Shown here in pieces: positions 9,209 through 17,123 of a stretch of DNA of 64,000 nt (positions are counted from its first letter, which is position 1; each line of letters starts with the position of its first letter). The DNA comes from DATEMU01 sp964414585. Lineage in GTDB: Bacteria; Planctomycetota; Phycisphaerae; UBA1845; UTPLA1. The stretch covers positions 1 to 64,000 of the forward strand of contig CAYPXR010000094.1 of NCBI GenBank assembly GCA_964414585.1, written 5' to 3'. The notes beneath the pieces are model-generated. The model was given only the letters and a program-made list of their open reading frames with translations, had not been told where the DNA came from and searched no databases. A program made the translations under genes and the position numbers.

Positions 9209-10027
9209 TTACATCGCCGCCACTTTCTTTTCCGCCTTCTTCGTCAGGGCCTCGTATTGAGCCTTGGCCAGAGAAATCCGGGCCGTCGTCTCGCACGGCG
9301 TCTTCTCGCCGTTGACCATGTACTGCACCTTTCCGGCCTTCTTGGCCATCGGGCACACCTCGGTCGACGAGCCGACTTCCTTGCCGTCCACGATGTACTT
9401 CATCGAAACAAGCTTGATCGCGGCCACGGCTTCGTCGCGGACCTTCGCGGCTTCCTTGGGGCAGTCAAACGACTTGCCCGCCACGACGTACTTGACCACC
9501 TTGGCGTTCTTCACTTCCGCGTCGATCTGCGACTGGGTCATGAAAACGACCTTCGAAGAACAGGCGGCGGCCTTGGCCGACGCACCCGCCATGCAGCAGG
9601 ACTTCTTGCCATCCTTCGCGGAGGCCGACGCCGACGAGCCGCACGTGCTGCTGCAGCTCTTGTCGCTGGCAAAAATCACCTTGCCATCGACCACCGTCGC
9701 GACGCTCGTGAATCGCTTGATGTAGCCCTCCGAGGCGCACGCCAGGGCTTCCATCGCCTTGTCCTTGCATTCGAACTTCTCGCCGGCGACGGCATAGACG
9801 ATCTTCGACTTGCCTTCCGTCGCGGCCTTCTCCGCCGCCATCGGGCAGTCGAACGACTTGTCACCGACCATCATCACCATCTTCGGGAAGTCACTGTCAA
9901 TGCTGCACGACGCGGACGCCGTCTTCGCATTCGTGCTCTTACAACAACCCGGTCCCGCCCAGGCCGGCGTCACGCCCCAACTACAGGCGACGACCAACGC
10001 CAACGCCAAAATCCATGCTCGTTTCAT
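9209..10027 (-). CDS. Secreted cysteine-rich repeat protein of unknown function
   Basis: A 272-residue protein with a clear signal peptide (hydrophobic ILALALVVACSW, cleavage near AWA-G). The mature chain carries a repeated short unit, V-x-G-x-x-F-x-C-P, seen as VGDKSFDCP, VAGEKFECK, VAGKSFDCP and VNGEKTPCE. Each is followed by an Ala/Lys-rich helix. Between them lie low-complexity Cys/Ser/Ala linkers with paired cysteines (CCK, SCCMAG, CSSTCG). The pattern suggests metal binding or redox chemistry in the periplasm, but I recognise no named family. Lys and Ala are very abundant. It is transcribed alone, ending at the shared terminator at 9152. Confidence 0.75.
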   Translation of the reverse strand: MKRAWILALALVVACSWGVTPAWAGPGCCKSTNAKTASASCSIDSDFPKMVMMVGDKSFDCPMAAEKAATEGKSKIVYAVAGEKFECKDKAMEALACASEGYIKRFTSVATVVDGKVIFASDKSCSSTCGSSASASAKDGKKSCCMAGASAKAAACSSKVVFMTQSQIDAEVKNAKVVKYVVAGKSFDCPKEAAKVRDEAVAAIKLVSMKYIVDGKEVGSSTEVCPMAKKAGKVQYMVNGEKTPCETTARISLAKAQYEALTKKAEKKVAAM

Positions 10028-10359
10028 ACGTTGTTCCCTTTCTAAAAGAGGTCTTTCGTTCGGCTCACCGTGGGCCAGGGCCCGCGCTATCTAGAACGAT
10101 CCGCCGATTCCCTTTGTACGCAACTTCTCAGGAAAAGTTTCCCACCGGCGCGACGCCGTACGGCCGCCCGGCTACAGACTCATTATAAAAGCCACAACAT
10201 TATGATGCACCCCCGCCGATGGATGTTTCACCGAATTCTGGCGTCAAATCGCCCGGACAGCCACATGAGGCCGAATCCCCGGGAATTCGCGCAAGAACCC
10301 GCGCCATGGGAACTTACGTCGCCGCCAGGGCCTCCGACTCGCTACCCAAGTTGTCGCAA
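10028..10359. other. Intergenic stretch between the cysteine-rich gene and galE
   Basis: About 330 bases with both flanking genes on the minus strand. It holds the leader of the cysteine-rich gene and the candidate -10 box at 10182-10187. No small gene or RNA gene is recognisable. Confidence 0.4.
10182..10187 (-). promoter_or_regulatory. Candidate -10 box upstream of the cysteine-rich gene
   Basis: A perfect TATAAT on the minus strand about 155 bases before the start at 10027. The -35 region is weak at every allowed spacing, so this is only a candidate. Confidence 0.3.
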
Positions 10360-11361
10360 TCATGTTCGCGAAGCCCGATCGTCGAAGCCGCGCGGATGTT
10401 TGCTGTGCCAGGCCCAGGCGCTGGCGATGATCGGCTCGAGTTTTTCGAATTTCGGCGACCAGCCGAGTTCCCGGCGGATTTTTGACGAATCGGCGTACAA
10501 CATCGGCACGTCCCCATCGCGCCGCGGCGATTGCTCGACCGGAATCGCGTGGCCCGTGACTTTCCGGGCCACGTCGACGACCTCGCGGACCGTCGCCCCC
10601 TGCCCGGTGCCCGCGTTGAAAAACCGAGCCTCGCCGGAATGCACGATCTCGATCGCCTTCACATGGGCGGCGCCGAGGTCTTCCACGTGGACGTAATCGC
10701 GGACGCAAGTCCCGTCGCGCGTCGGGTAATCCTCGCCGAAAATCTTCACGTGCGGACGCTGACCCAGCGCGACCATCAGCACGTTGGGAATCAAATGCGT
10801 CTCGGGGTGATGGTCTTCGCCGATCGTGCCGTCGGCCGCCGCCCCCGCCGCGTTGAAATATCTCAGGGCGACGTAGCCCAACCCCCAGGCCGCCGCCGAA
10901 TCCGCCAGGGCCCACTCGACCGCGAGCTTCGCCCGCGCGTACGGGCTCGCCGGCCGCAGCGGCATCTCTTCGGTGATCGGCATCTTTTCCGGCACGCCAT
11001 ACGTCGCGCAGGTCGAGCTGAAGACCATCCGCTTGACGCCGTGGCGCTCCATCGCCGAGAGCAGTTTCACGGAGTTGCCGACATTGTTCTCGTAAAATCG
11101 AAGCGGATGCAACACCGACTCGCCGACTTCGATGAATGCGGCGAAGTGCATGACCGCGTCGAATCGCCCCTGCGCAAACAGGCCGTCGAGCAGGACAACG
11201 TCTTCGAGATCGCCGACGATCAGGCGCGCGTCGCCCGGGACCGCCCCCGCGTGACCGGCGCTGAGGTTGTCGAAAATGGTCACGTCGTGCCCGCCGGCCA
11301 GCAGCGCCCGCACGCAATGACTGCCGACATACCCCGCCCCGCCTGTCACGAGCACTTTCAT
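10360..11361 (-). CDS. galE: UDP-glucose 4-epimerase
   Basis: A 333-residue extended short-chain dehydrogenase that interconverts UDP-glucose and UDP-galactose in the cytoplasm for sugar catabolism and surface glycans. The NAD-binding loop is G7-G-A-G-Y-V-G-S-H. The catalytic site shows S115-S-T and Y141-A-R-A-K145. The GalE-typical stretches MHFAAFIEVGES, LRYFNAAGA, GEDHHPETHLIP and DGTCVRDYVHVEDL are all present. Its length equals that of typical GalE. The ATG lies at 11361. It is a single transcription unit with no sugar-operon neighbours. Confidence 0.95.
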   Translation of the reverse strand: MKVLVTGGAGYVGSHCVRALLAGGHDVTIFDNLSAGHAGAVPGDARLIVGDLEDVVLLDGLFAQGRFDAVMHFAAFIEVGESVLHPLRFYENNVGNSVKLLSAMERHGVKRMVFSSTCATYGVPEKMPITEEMPLRPASPYARAKLAVEWALADSAAAWGLGYVALRYFNAAGAAADGTIGEDHHPETHLIPNVLMVALGQRPHVKIFGEDYPTRDGTCVRDYVHVEDLGAAHVKAIEIVHSGEARFFNAGTGQGATVREVVDVARKVTGHAIPVEQSPRRDGDVPMLYADSSKIRRELGWSPKFEKLEPIIASAWAWHSKHPRGFDDRASRT

Positions 11362-11580
11362 TCGGATGACACTCCTGTCATTCGTTTCCTAAGACCCGCT
11401 CGTTGCGGATACTTGCGCGAATAGCCTAGCTGCAAGGGGCGAAGGCTGCCATCGGGCCGGGGGCGCGATTTCGGCGCGATCCGCCCTCGCTGGTGCGATC
11501 GCCGGAGGGTTGCCGATGAAATAAATGAAATGGTCTTGAGGGACGACCCTCACGGAATTTTGCACAGGAGACATCAAACC

Positions 11581-11733
11581 ATGGCACCGAATCTCGTCTG
11601 TTCCACCATCGGCCCGATCATGTCCGTTTACCAGTCGATCTTCGACTTCATGTTCAGCTTCATCAGCTTCCTCGGTATTTCCTCACCGGGCATCAAATCG
11701 ACCTTTGACTCGCTGCTCGGCTGCTCGGTCTAA
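11581..11733 (+). CDS. 50-residue hydrophobic small protein of unknown function
   Basis: A short gene with a good ribosome site (AGGAGA, 10 bases before the ATG) and a strong terminator 50 bases after the stop, both supporting real expression. The product is MAPNLVCSTIGPIMSVYQSI followed by a Phe-rich hydrophobic stretch (FDFMFSFISFLGIS) and a C-terminal segment ending LLGCSV. It could form one short membrane-associated helix, and it has cysteines at positions 7 and 48. There is no cleavable signal peptide. It resembles no family I know. A holin-like, toxin-like or secreted-peptide role is possible but unproven. Confidence 0.6.
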   Translation: MAPNLVCSTIGPIMSVYQSIFDFMFSFISFLGISSPGIKSTFDSLLGCSV

Positions 11734-11780
11734 GTCGAGCCGCCCCGCCCCGGGGCGTTCACACCACACCGAATGAAACG

Positions 11781-11825
11781 CACACCGACGAACCTCACCC
11801 GAGGGCCCGTCGGTGTGTTTGTTTT
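11781..11825 (+). terminator. Rho-independent terminator of the small-protein gene
   Basis: A 10-bp stem, CACACCGACG / CGTCGGTGTG, with a 17-base loop is followed by TTTGTTTTT. It lies 48 bases after the small-protein stop codon. Confidence 0.8.
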
Positions 11826-11883
11826 TGAGCGCACCTTATTGTAAGTAATATCAGCCGGGTCAACATGCTCGATTCATCGGGAC

Positions 11884-12447
11884 CTATGGTTTTTGAGACA
11901 GGCGACTCGCTGTAAGGTGTCCAAGCAATAATGGATCTCCCTTTCCATCTCCCCGACTGATCGAGAACTCGAATCGTCTATTCTCGCGGTACGGCACCTT
12001 TCCTTCGCCAAAGACATGCGTCGGACTGTGGACGACGAATTTCGCCGGTCTTCCGGGCTGCAAGAACCAAACAGGAGTTTCGACCGAGTCGACTTCGATT
12101 TCTAACAACCATCTCGCATCCGTACCAACGATGATGAATTGATTTCCCTGGATTTCGCCAATGCCGTTGAATTCTTTGACGTCATATTCAAAAACTCTCG
12201 ACGACCTGACCCGTCCATTGAAACGACAAAGTCCTTCCCTGAGGGAATGATCGACTACCGCGGGCAACGCATTTCCGGGTTGTTGTTCACTGACTTGAGT
12301 TGTGGGGGCTTGTACCCGTGAGGACTGGCTCGTTGCAAACTTTGTTGGCTTTTCTTGGCAACCAACAGTAAACGCCAGGACCAACGCGAAACAATAATTG
12401 CTGAGTATTCGGGTTGTTCCCAATAACCAATGTGCGTCTACAACCAT
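11884..12447 (-). CDS. Putative lipoprotein of unknown function
   Basis: A 187-residue protein. Its N-terminus (hydrophobic YCFALVLAFTVGC) ends in a lipobox-like TVGC at residue 30, so an outer- or inner-membrane lipoprotein is likely. The mature part has a Ser/Thr/Gln-rich linker, then beta-rich sequence (FNGIGEIQGNQFIIVG, WLLEIEVDSVETPVWFL). No domain is recognised. Base composition and codon choice (many A/T-ending codons) differ from the GC-rich dnaB operon just downstream, so it may be a recent arrival. There is no clear ribosome site before the ATG at 12447. Confidence 0.55.
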   Translation of the reverse strand: MVVDAHWLLGTTRILSNYCFALVLAFTVGCQEKPTKFATSQSSRVQAPTTQVSEQQPGNALPAVVDHSLREGLCRFNGRVRSSRVFEYDVKEFNGIGEIQGNQFIIVGTDARWLLEIEVDSVETPVWFLQPGRPAKFVVHSPTHVFGEGKVPYRENRRFEFSISRGDGKGDPLLLGHLTASRLSQKP

Positions 12448-12489
12448 TACTGAAAAGTCCGGGACAAAGGGTGCGATTCCATCGACAGA

Positions 12490-14025
12490 TCAAAACGGCG
12501 CGCCCTCGTCCTCTCCGCCGCCCATCGGCGCGCCGCCGATATCCGCGCCCATGCCGTACGACGGGCTGGTGTACGCCCCCGGATCGTCGAGGTATGCCGG
12601 GGCCGCGTTGTCGAAGCGGGTGAACTCGGGGTTGAAGTGCAGCTCGACGTCGCCGGTCGGGCCGTTGCGCTGCTTGGCGACGATCAGCTCCGCCTTGCCC
12701 TTGACCTTGTTGAACTGCTCGGAAAACTCCGCCGAGGCGTTCTTCTTCTTGTGCAGGTAATACTCCTCGCGGTGCAAAAGGATGACCACGTCGGCGTCCT
12801 GCTCGATCGCCCCGCTCTCGCGCAGATCGCTCATCCGCGGCCGGTTGCCCTCGCGGCCTTCCACCTGGCGGTTGAGCTGCGCCAGCGCCACGACCGGGAT
12901 GTTCAGCTCCCGGGCCAGGGCCTTGAGCCCCCGGCTGATCGCGGAGATTTCCTGCTGGCGGTTTTCCTTCGACGCCCGGTCAAACATCAGTTGCAGGTAG
13001 TCGACGAAGACGACCTTGATGTCGAAAAGCATCTTGAGCCGCCGCGCCTTGGCCCGCAGCTCCATGACGCTCATGCCCGGCGTGTCGTCGATGAAGAGCT
13101 TGTAATTGCGCATGTTGCCGCAGATGAGCTTGAGCTGGGTCTTCTCCGATTCGCTCAGCTTGCCGTGCCGAAGCCGCTTGAGCTCGATCTGCGCGTGCGA
13201 GCAGAGCATGCGCTGGGCGATCTGGAGCTTGCTCATTTCCATCGAGAAAAAGGCCGCCGGCATGTTTTCGACGATCCCGATGTACTCGAGGATCGAGAGG
13301 CCCAGCGCCGTCTTGCCCATGCTCGGCCGTGCCGCGATGACGACGAAATCGCCGTGCTGCATGCCGCCGAGCATCGAATCGAGTTCCGTAAAGCCGGTCG
13401 GCACGCCGGTCAGCGCGCCTTCCTGAAGCGTTTCGATCTGGCGCATCGTCTCGTCGAGAAAATCGCGGATCGGAACGGCCTGATTGGAAACGCGCTGCTC
13501 GGTCACCTCAAAAAGGTACTTCTCCGCGGCGTCGAGAACGTGCGCCGCTTCCTCCTGATCGTCGTAGGCCGATTGCAGGATGGTGTGGCTGCACTGAATC
13601 AGATCGCGCAGAAGCCCCTTGTCGCGGACGATCCGGGCATAGAATTCGCAGTTGGCAGCGCTGGGCACGGAGCGCGACAGGTCGAGAATGTAGTCGCGCC
13701 CGCCGACTTCCTCCAGGAGCCCGCGGCGGCGCAGCTCGTCCTCCAAAAGGACGAGGTCCATCGGCTTGTTCATGTCGTACAAGTCGATGAGCGTCTCGTA
13801 GAGCAGGCGATGATCGGCGCGATAGAAGCGGCCGGACTGCTCGCGGGGGATAATCTGAAGGACCAGCCCGACGGAGTCGCGGTCCAGCAGCATCGAACCC
13901 AGGAGGCTCATTTCGGCCTCGAGGTCCTGCGGCGGCATCCGGCCCCCGGCGACGGGATCAGTCGCGCGCGCTCCCGGCGTCGGTCGGCTGGGCTTCGGCG
14001 TGGGCGGCGTTTCGATTCTGGTCAT
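12490..14025 (-). CDS. dnaB: Replicative DNA helicase DnaB
   Basis: A 511-residue hexameric helicase that unwinds DNA at the fork. The N-terminal domain begins MPPQDLEAEMSLLGSML, the standard DnaB start. The RecA-like motor has Walker A (ARPSMGKTALG), FFSMEMSKLQIAQRM, Walker B (VVFVDYLQLM), the SREL-type helix (GLKALARELNIPVVALAQLNR) and RMSDLRESGAIEQDADVV. The start is placed at MTRIETPP (14025) because GGAGGACAAGG stands right before it. This makes dnaB overlap the end of rplI by 68 bases. If the later Met (13938) is used instead, the overlap vanishes but the ribosome site is poor. No intein is present. It is the last gene of the operon. Confidence 0.95.
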   Translation of the reverse strand: MTRIETPPTPKPSRPTPGARATDPVAGGRMPPQDLEAEMSLLGSMLLDRDSVGLVLQIIPREQSGRFYRADHRLLYETLIDLYDMNKPMDLVLLEDELRRRGLLEEVGGRDYILDLSRSVPSAANCEFYARIVRDKGLLRDLIQCSHTILQSAYDDQEEAAHVLDAAEKYLFEVTEQRVSNQAVPIRDFLDETMRQIETLQEGALTGVPTGFTELDSMLGGMQHGDFVVIAARPSMGKTALGLSILEYIGIVENMPAAFFSMEMSKLQIAQRMLCSHAQIELKRLRHGKLSESEKTQLKLICGNMRNYKLFIDDTPGMSVMELRAKARRLKMLFDIKVVFVDYLQLMFDRASKENRQQEISAISRGLKALARELNIPVVALAQLNRQVEGREGNRPRMSDLRESGAIEQDADVVILLHREEYYLHKKKNASAEFSEQFNKVKGKAELIVAKQRNGPTGDVELHFNPEFTRFDNAAPAYLDDPGAYTSPSYGMGADIGGAPMGGGEDEGAPF

Positions 14026-14512
14026 CCTTGTCCTCCGCGGGCGTTCCCTCATCCAGGTCGCCGATCGTCTTCTCGGCGACGACCCACACTTTGACCGACG
14101 CGCGAATCTCGTCGGACAGCACGATCGGCACTTCGACCGCGCCGACTTCCTTGAGGTTGTGCGACATCTTGATCTGGTCGGCATGCACGCTGTGGCCCTC
14201 CTGCATGAGGGCGTGCGAAATCTCGCGCGGGCCGACTGAGCCGTACAGGTGCCCGTCGGGCGTGCAGGCGGCGCTGATCGTCACTTCCGCGCCGGTGAGC
14301 CGCTCCGCGGTCTGCCGGAGCACGGTCTTGATGCGCTCGCGTTCCTGGGCCGCGACCTTCTTGTCCTCCTCGATGGCCTTCATGTTGGCCGACGTCGGCT
14401 CGAAGGCCAGATGGTGCGGCAGGAGATAATTTCGCGCGTAGCCGGCGGAGACCTCCACGACGTCGCCGCACAGGCCGAGTTTATCGATGTCTCTTCGTAA
14501 GAGAAGTTTCAT
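13958..14512 (-). CDS. rplI: 50S ribosomal protein bL9
   Basis: A 184-residue protein with the classic N-terminal domain MKLLLRRDIDKLGLCGDVVEVSAGYARNYLLP and the long connecting helix (EEDKKVAAQERERIKTVLRQ). The C-terminal RNA-binding domain (DGHLYGSVGPREI, GHSVHADQIKM) is followed by about 30 extra acidic, low-complexity residues that ordinary bL9 (about 150 residues) lacks. This tail is encoded in the stretch shared with dnaB. It stabilises the L1 region of the large subunit. It lies 12 bases after rpsR. Confidence 0.95.
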   Translation of the reverse strand: MKLLLRRDIDKLGLCGDVVEVSAGYARNYLLPHHLAFEPTSANMKAIEEDKKVAAQERERIKTVLRQTAERLTGAEVTISAACTPDGHLYGSVGPREISHALMQEGHSVHADQIKMSHNLKEVGAVEVPIVLSDEIRASVKVWVVAEKTIGDLDEGTPAEDKDDQNRNAAHAEAQPTDAGSARD

Positions 14513-14524
14513 GTTCGTTCGCTC

Positions 14525-14806
14525 CTATCCACAAAACGGCATGAGGCCGATGAACCGCGCCCGCTTGATCGCCCGACAACTGGACCGCTGGTGGTGGGCA
14601 CAGTTGCCGCTGCGCTTGCGGGAAAAATGCTTGCCCTGGTTGCTGACCAGCTTCTGCAACGACGCGAGATCCTTGTAATCGATCTCTTCAATCTTCTCGC
14701 GGCAGAAGCGGCACTTGGCGACCTCGCGCGTCCGCAGGCGCTTCTGCTGCTTCTTCTTGTCGAACTTCTTGTCTTTCTTTCGAAATCCGAAACCGAATCC
14801 AGACAT
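14525..14806 (-). CDS. rpsR: 30S ribosomal protein bS18
   Basis: A 93-residue protein with a very basic N-terminal extension (KKDKKFDKKKQQKRLRT), then CRFCREKIEEIDYKD and the conserved core IDYKDLASLQKLVSNQGK plus RSGNCAHHQR and KRARFIGLMPF. CxxC (CRFC) together with the later Cys residues suggests the zinc-type form. It binds the 30S platform next to bS6, whose gene is two positions upstream. The start is ATG at 14806, with AGAGAGG upstream; a GTG three codons earlier is possible. Confidence 0.94.
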   Translation of the reverse strand: MSGFGFGFRKKDKKFDKKKQQKRLRTREVAKCRFCREKIEEIDYKDLASLQKLVSNQGKHFSRKRSGNCAHHQRSSCRAIKRARFIGLMPFCG

Positions 14807-14839
14807 AGGAAACACTACCTCTCTGTTTCAATCCTTCCC

Positions 14840-15295
14840 TTAGAACGGAATATCATCTCCGGCGGCCGCCGCTTCCTCAACCGGTGGCATCTCATCGGCC
14901 CCGCCGCCCCGCGCCGGCTCCGACGATCGCCCCGGCGGAGCCCCTCCGCCACGCTGGCCGCCGCTGGGCGCGCCGAGAAACTGAAAACCTTCAACGATCA
15001 CGTAGAGCTTGCTGCGTTTTTCGCCTTCCTTGCCCTGCCATTGGTCAAACTTCAACCGGCCTTCGATCAGGATGGGCTTGCCCTTGTTCATATATTGATT
15101 GAGCGTTTCGGCCTGCCGCCCGTACGCGCGCATGTCCACGAAGCACGTCTCATCCTTCATGTCCCCGGTCTGGCTTTTCCATTTTCGATTAATCGCCAGG
15201 CCGAATTCGACGACCGGCGTATTGCTCGGCAGATACGAAAGCTGCGGATCCCGCGTCAGGTTGCCGGCCAGGATCACCTTGTTGAAATTCGCCAT
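14840..15295 (-). CDS. ssb: Single-stranded DNA-binding protein
   Basis: A 151-residue protein. The OB-fold is MANFNKVILAGNLTRDPQL through KLYVIVEGFQFLG, with the usual aromatic residues for ssDNA stacking. A Gly/Pro/Arg-rich linker leads to the acidic tip GDDIPF, the docking peptide for replication and repair partners. It protects ssDNA during replication, consistent with dnaB in the same operon. The rpsF-ssb-rpsR order is widely conserved in bacteria. Confidence 0.96.
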   Translation of the reverse strand: MANFNKVILAGNLTRDPQLSYLPSNTPVVEFGLAINRKWKSQTGDMKDETCFVDMRAYGRQAETLNQYMNKGKPILIEGRLKFDQWQGKEGEKRSKLYVIVEGFQFLGAPSGGQRGGGAPPGRSSEPARGGGADEMPPVEEAAAAGDDIPF

Positions 15296-15341
15296 GGTTC
15301 TTTCCTTTCACGCCGTCCGCGATGCGCGGCCGCCTCGACGT

Positions 15342-15839
15342 CTACCGGTCCTCGCCCTCGTCGGTCGCGGCGTCGACATCGATCTCCGGTTCGTCCGCCA
15401 CGGCCACTGCCGAGTCGGATTCGCCTCGTGCCGCGTCCGGCCCATCGCCGCCGAACCTCGGTCGACCGGCGCCAGGACCGCTCCATTCGTCGCCGCGCGA
15501 CAGCGTCTTGGGCGGCGGCGCGGCGGCCATCGCCTTTTCCACGTCTTCGGGCGTCAAACGATCGCGACGAATGACCAGGACGCGCACCAGCTTTTCGCTG
15601 AGTTGCACGTCGCGTTCGATGCCGGTGATCTTGTCCGCGTCGGCCTCGAAGAACGCCAGCACGTACAGACCGCGCTTGTTCTGGCCGATCTGGTAGGCGA
15701 GCTTGCGCTCGTCCCATTTCTTCAGGCCGAGCACTTTCGCCGAGGCGCGATCCAAAATCCTTTTCACTTCGGTTTCCGCCGCCGGCCAATCCGTCGCCAG
15801 TGCGGCATCCATCAAAAACATCGCTTCATAGCTCTTCAC
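15342..15839 (-). CDS. rpsF: 30S ribosomal protein bS6
   Basis: A 165-residue protein. The first 95 residues (KSYEAMFLMDAAL, WDERKLAYQIGQNKRGLYVLAFFEAD, LSEKLVRVLVIRRDRLT) are the bS6 ferredoxin-like fold that pairs with bS18. The last 60 residues are an acidic, Ala/Asp-rich tail ending DEGEDR, much longer than in E. coli even before glutamylation. It lies between pth and ssb in the operon. The start at 15839 is the only sensible Met. Confidence 0.94.
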   Translation of the reverse strand: MKSYEAMFLMDAALATDWPAAETEVKRILDRASAKVLGLKKWDERKLAYQIGQNKRGLYVLAFFEADADKITGIERDVQLSEKLVRVLVIRRDRLTPEDVEKAMAAAPPPKTLSRGDEWSGPGAGRPRFGGDGPDAARGESDSAVAVADEPEIDVDAATDEGEDR

Positions 15840-15852
15840 GATCTGGCACTCC

Positions 15853-16428
15853 TCAAGGGTCCGTCTCTTCCGATTTATTCGTGCGGTTCATCGCCGCGTT
15901 AATTCCCGTCGTCAGCCAGCACTCCACGGCGTCCGCGGCCTTCGGCAAGACCGCCTCGACCACCGGCTCCTCGCTCTCGGCAAACGTCCCGAGGACATAG
16001 TCCGCGATATCGCCGCGCGCCGGCCGTCCAATTCCAACTCTCAGTCTCGCGATGTCCTGCGTTCCCAGACATCGCAACACGTCGTCCAATCCCTTCTGTC
16101 CGCCGGCTGAGCCCGTCGCCCGCATTCGCAGCTTGCCCAGCGACAAGTCCACGTCATCCGAAACGATCAGCACGTCCTCCAGCGGACACTGAAAAAAACC
16201 AACGGCGGCGATCACGCTCTTGCCGCTCACGTTCATATACGTCGTCGGCCGAAGCAGGCACACACGCTCGCCCGCCGTCTGGCCCTCCGCGACCAGGCCG
16301 GAAAACTTCTCCCGCCAGGTCCCGAATTGCCAACGATCGCACAACACCTCCGCCACGCGGTAACCGACGTTGTGCCTCGTCCGGGCATACTGCCTGCCCG
16401 GATTTCCCAAGCCGACGATCAGTTTCAT
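15853..16428 (-). CDS. pth: Peptidyl-tRNA hydrolase
   Basis: A 191-residue cytosolic enzyme that frees tRNA from prematurely released peptidyl-tRNA. Motifs: KLIVGLGNPG with N9, the catalytic H19 in TRHNVGY, PTTYMNVSG and SDDVDLSLGKLRMR. The fourth substrate-binding motif reads GSAGGQKGLDDV, whereas E. coli has GGHNGL; both the His and Asn positions are changed, a variation also found in other phyla. Its ATG overlaps the rplY stop by four bases, so the two are translationally coupled. Confidence 0.95.
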   Translation of the reverse strand: MKLIVGLGNPGRQYARTRHNVGYRVAEVLCDRWQFGTWREKFSGLVAEGQTAGERVCLLRPTTYMNVSGKSVIAAVGFFQCPLEDVLIVSDDVDLSLGKLRMRATGSAGGQKGLDDVLRCLGTQDIARLRVGIGRPARGDIADYVLGTFAESEEPVVEAVLPKAADAVECWLTTGINAAMNRTNKSEETDP

Positions 16429-17114
16429 TCCTTCGCCGCTTTCGCCGGCTTCTCTTTTTCCTTCTCGGCGCCTTCCGCGCCTTCCTCTTCAACCTTGCCC
16501 TTGGCAATGACCTCCGGCTCGGTCGCGCCTTCGACCGGCGCCGCGCCTTCAGCCGGCGTCTCCACCACCGCCAACGGCAGACGACAGGTTGCGACAACCG
16601 CCTCCGGATCGGTGACCGCCGTAAGACCGGCGTCCAATTGCAGGTCCTTCACGTAGAGCACCTGATTCAGCGCCAAGTCGGCGACGTTCACCCGGATATT
16701 CTCCGGAATATTGGTCACCAGACATTCGACTTCCAGCTCCATCAAACCCTGCCGCAACTGGCCGCCCTCAGCGGCGCCCTTGGGCGTGCCGCGAAGTTCG
16801 AGCGTCACGTGCACTTTGACCTTCTCCGTCAGATCGACGCGGGCCAGGTCCAGGTGGACCAGCTCGGCGCCGAGATGGTCGTACTGCGCGTCCTTGATCA
16901 GGCACGGCTGCACTTTGCCCTGCACGTCGAGGTTCACCAGGTGCGCCCCGTGCGAGAGGTGCTGTTCCACGTCGTGGGTCTCCAGGGCGATCGCCACCGG
17001 GTCCTGTTTGTGACCGTAGACGATGGCGGGCAGCTTGCCTTTGCGCCGCAAACGGGCCGCGGCGCGGGAGCCTGCGACGTTTCTCGATTCTGCCTTGATG
17101 GTTGGAATTTCCAT
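16425..17114 (-). CDS. rplY: 50S ribosomal protein bL25/general stress protein Ctc
   Basis: A 229-residue CTC-type bL25 that binds 5S rRNA. The N-terminal domain (IKAESRNVAGSRAAARLRRKGKLPAIVYGH) is followed by the TL5 C-terminal beta domain (DLTEKVKVHVTLELRGTPKGAAEGGQLRQGL, ENIRVNVADLALNQVLYVKDL). The last 45 residues are low-complexity Glu/Ala/Lys. The bL25-pth neighbourhood is a common bacterial arrangement. It lies 9 bases after prs. Confidence 0.95.
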   Translation of the reverse strand: MEIPTIKAESRNVAGSRAAARLRRKGKLPAIVYGHKQDPVAIALETHDVEQHLSHGAHLVNLDVQGKVQPCLIKDAQYDHLGAELVHLDLARVDLTEKVKVHVTLELRGTPKGAAEGGQLRQGLMELEVECLVTNIPENIRVNVADLALNQVLYVKDLQLDAGLTAVTDPEAVVATCRLPLAVVETPAEGAAPVEGATEPEVIAKGKVEEEGAEGAEKEKEKPAKAAKE

Positions 17115-17123
17115 GGTGCTACC

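Noticed and set aside
10244..11317. A 357-codon minus-strand frame overlapping galE
   Set aside because: Out-of-frame shadow of galE, composed mostly of Arg/Gly/Ala.
12637..14094. A 485-codon plus-strand frame opposite dnaB
   Set aside because: Antisense shadow; dnaB motifs are unmistakable on the minus strand.
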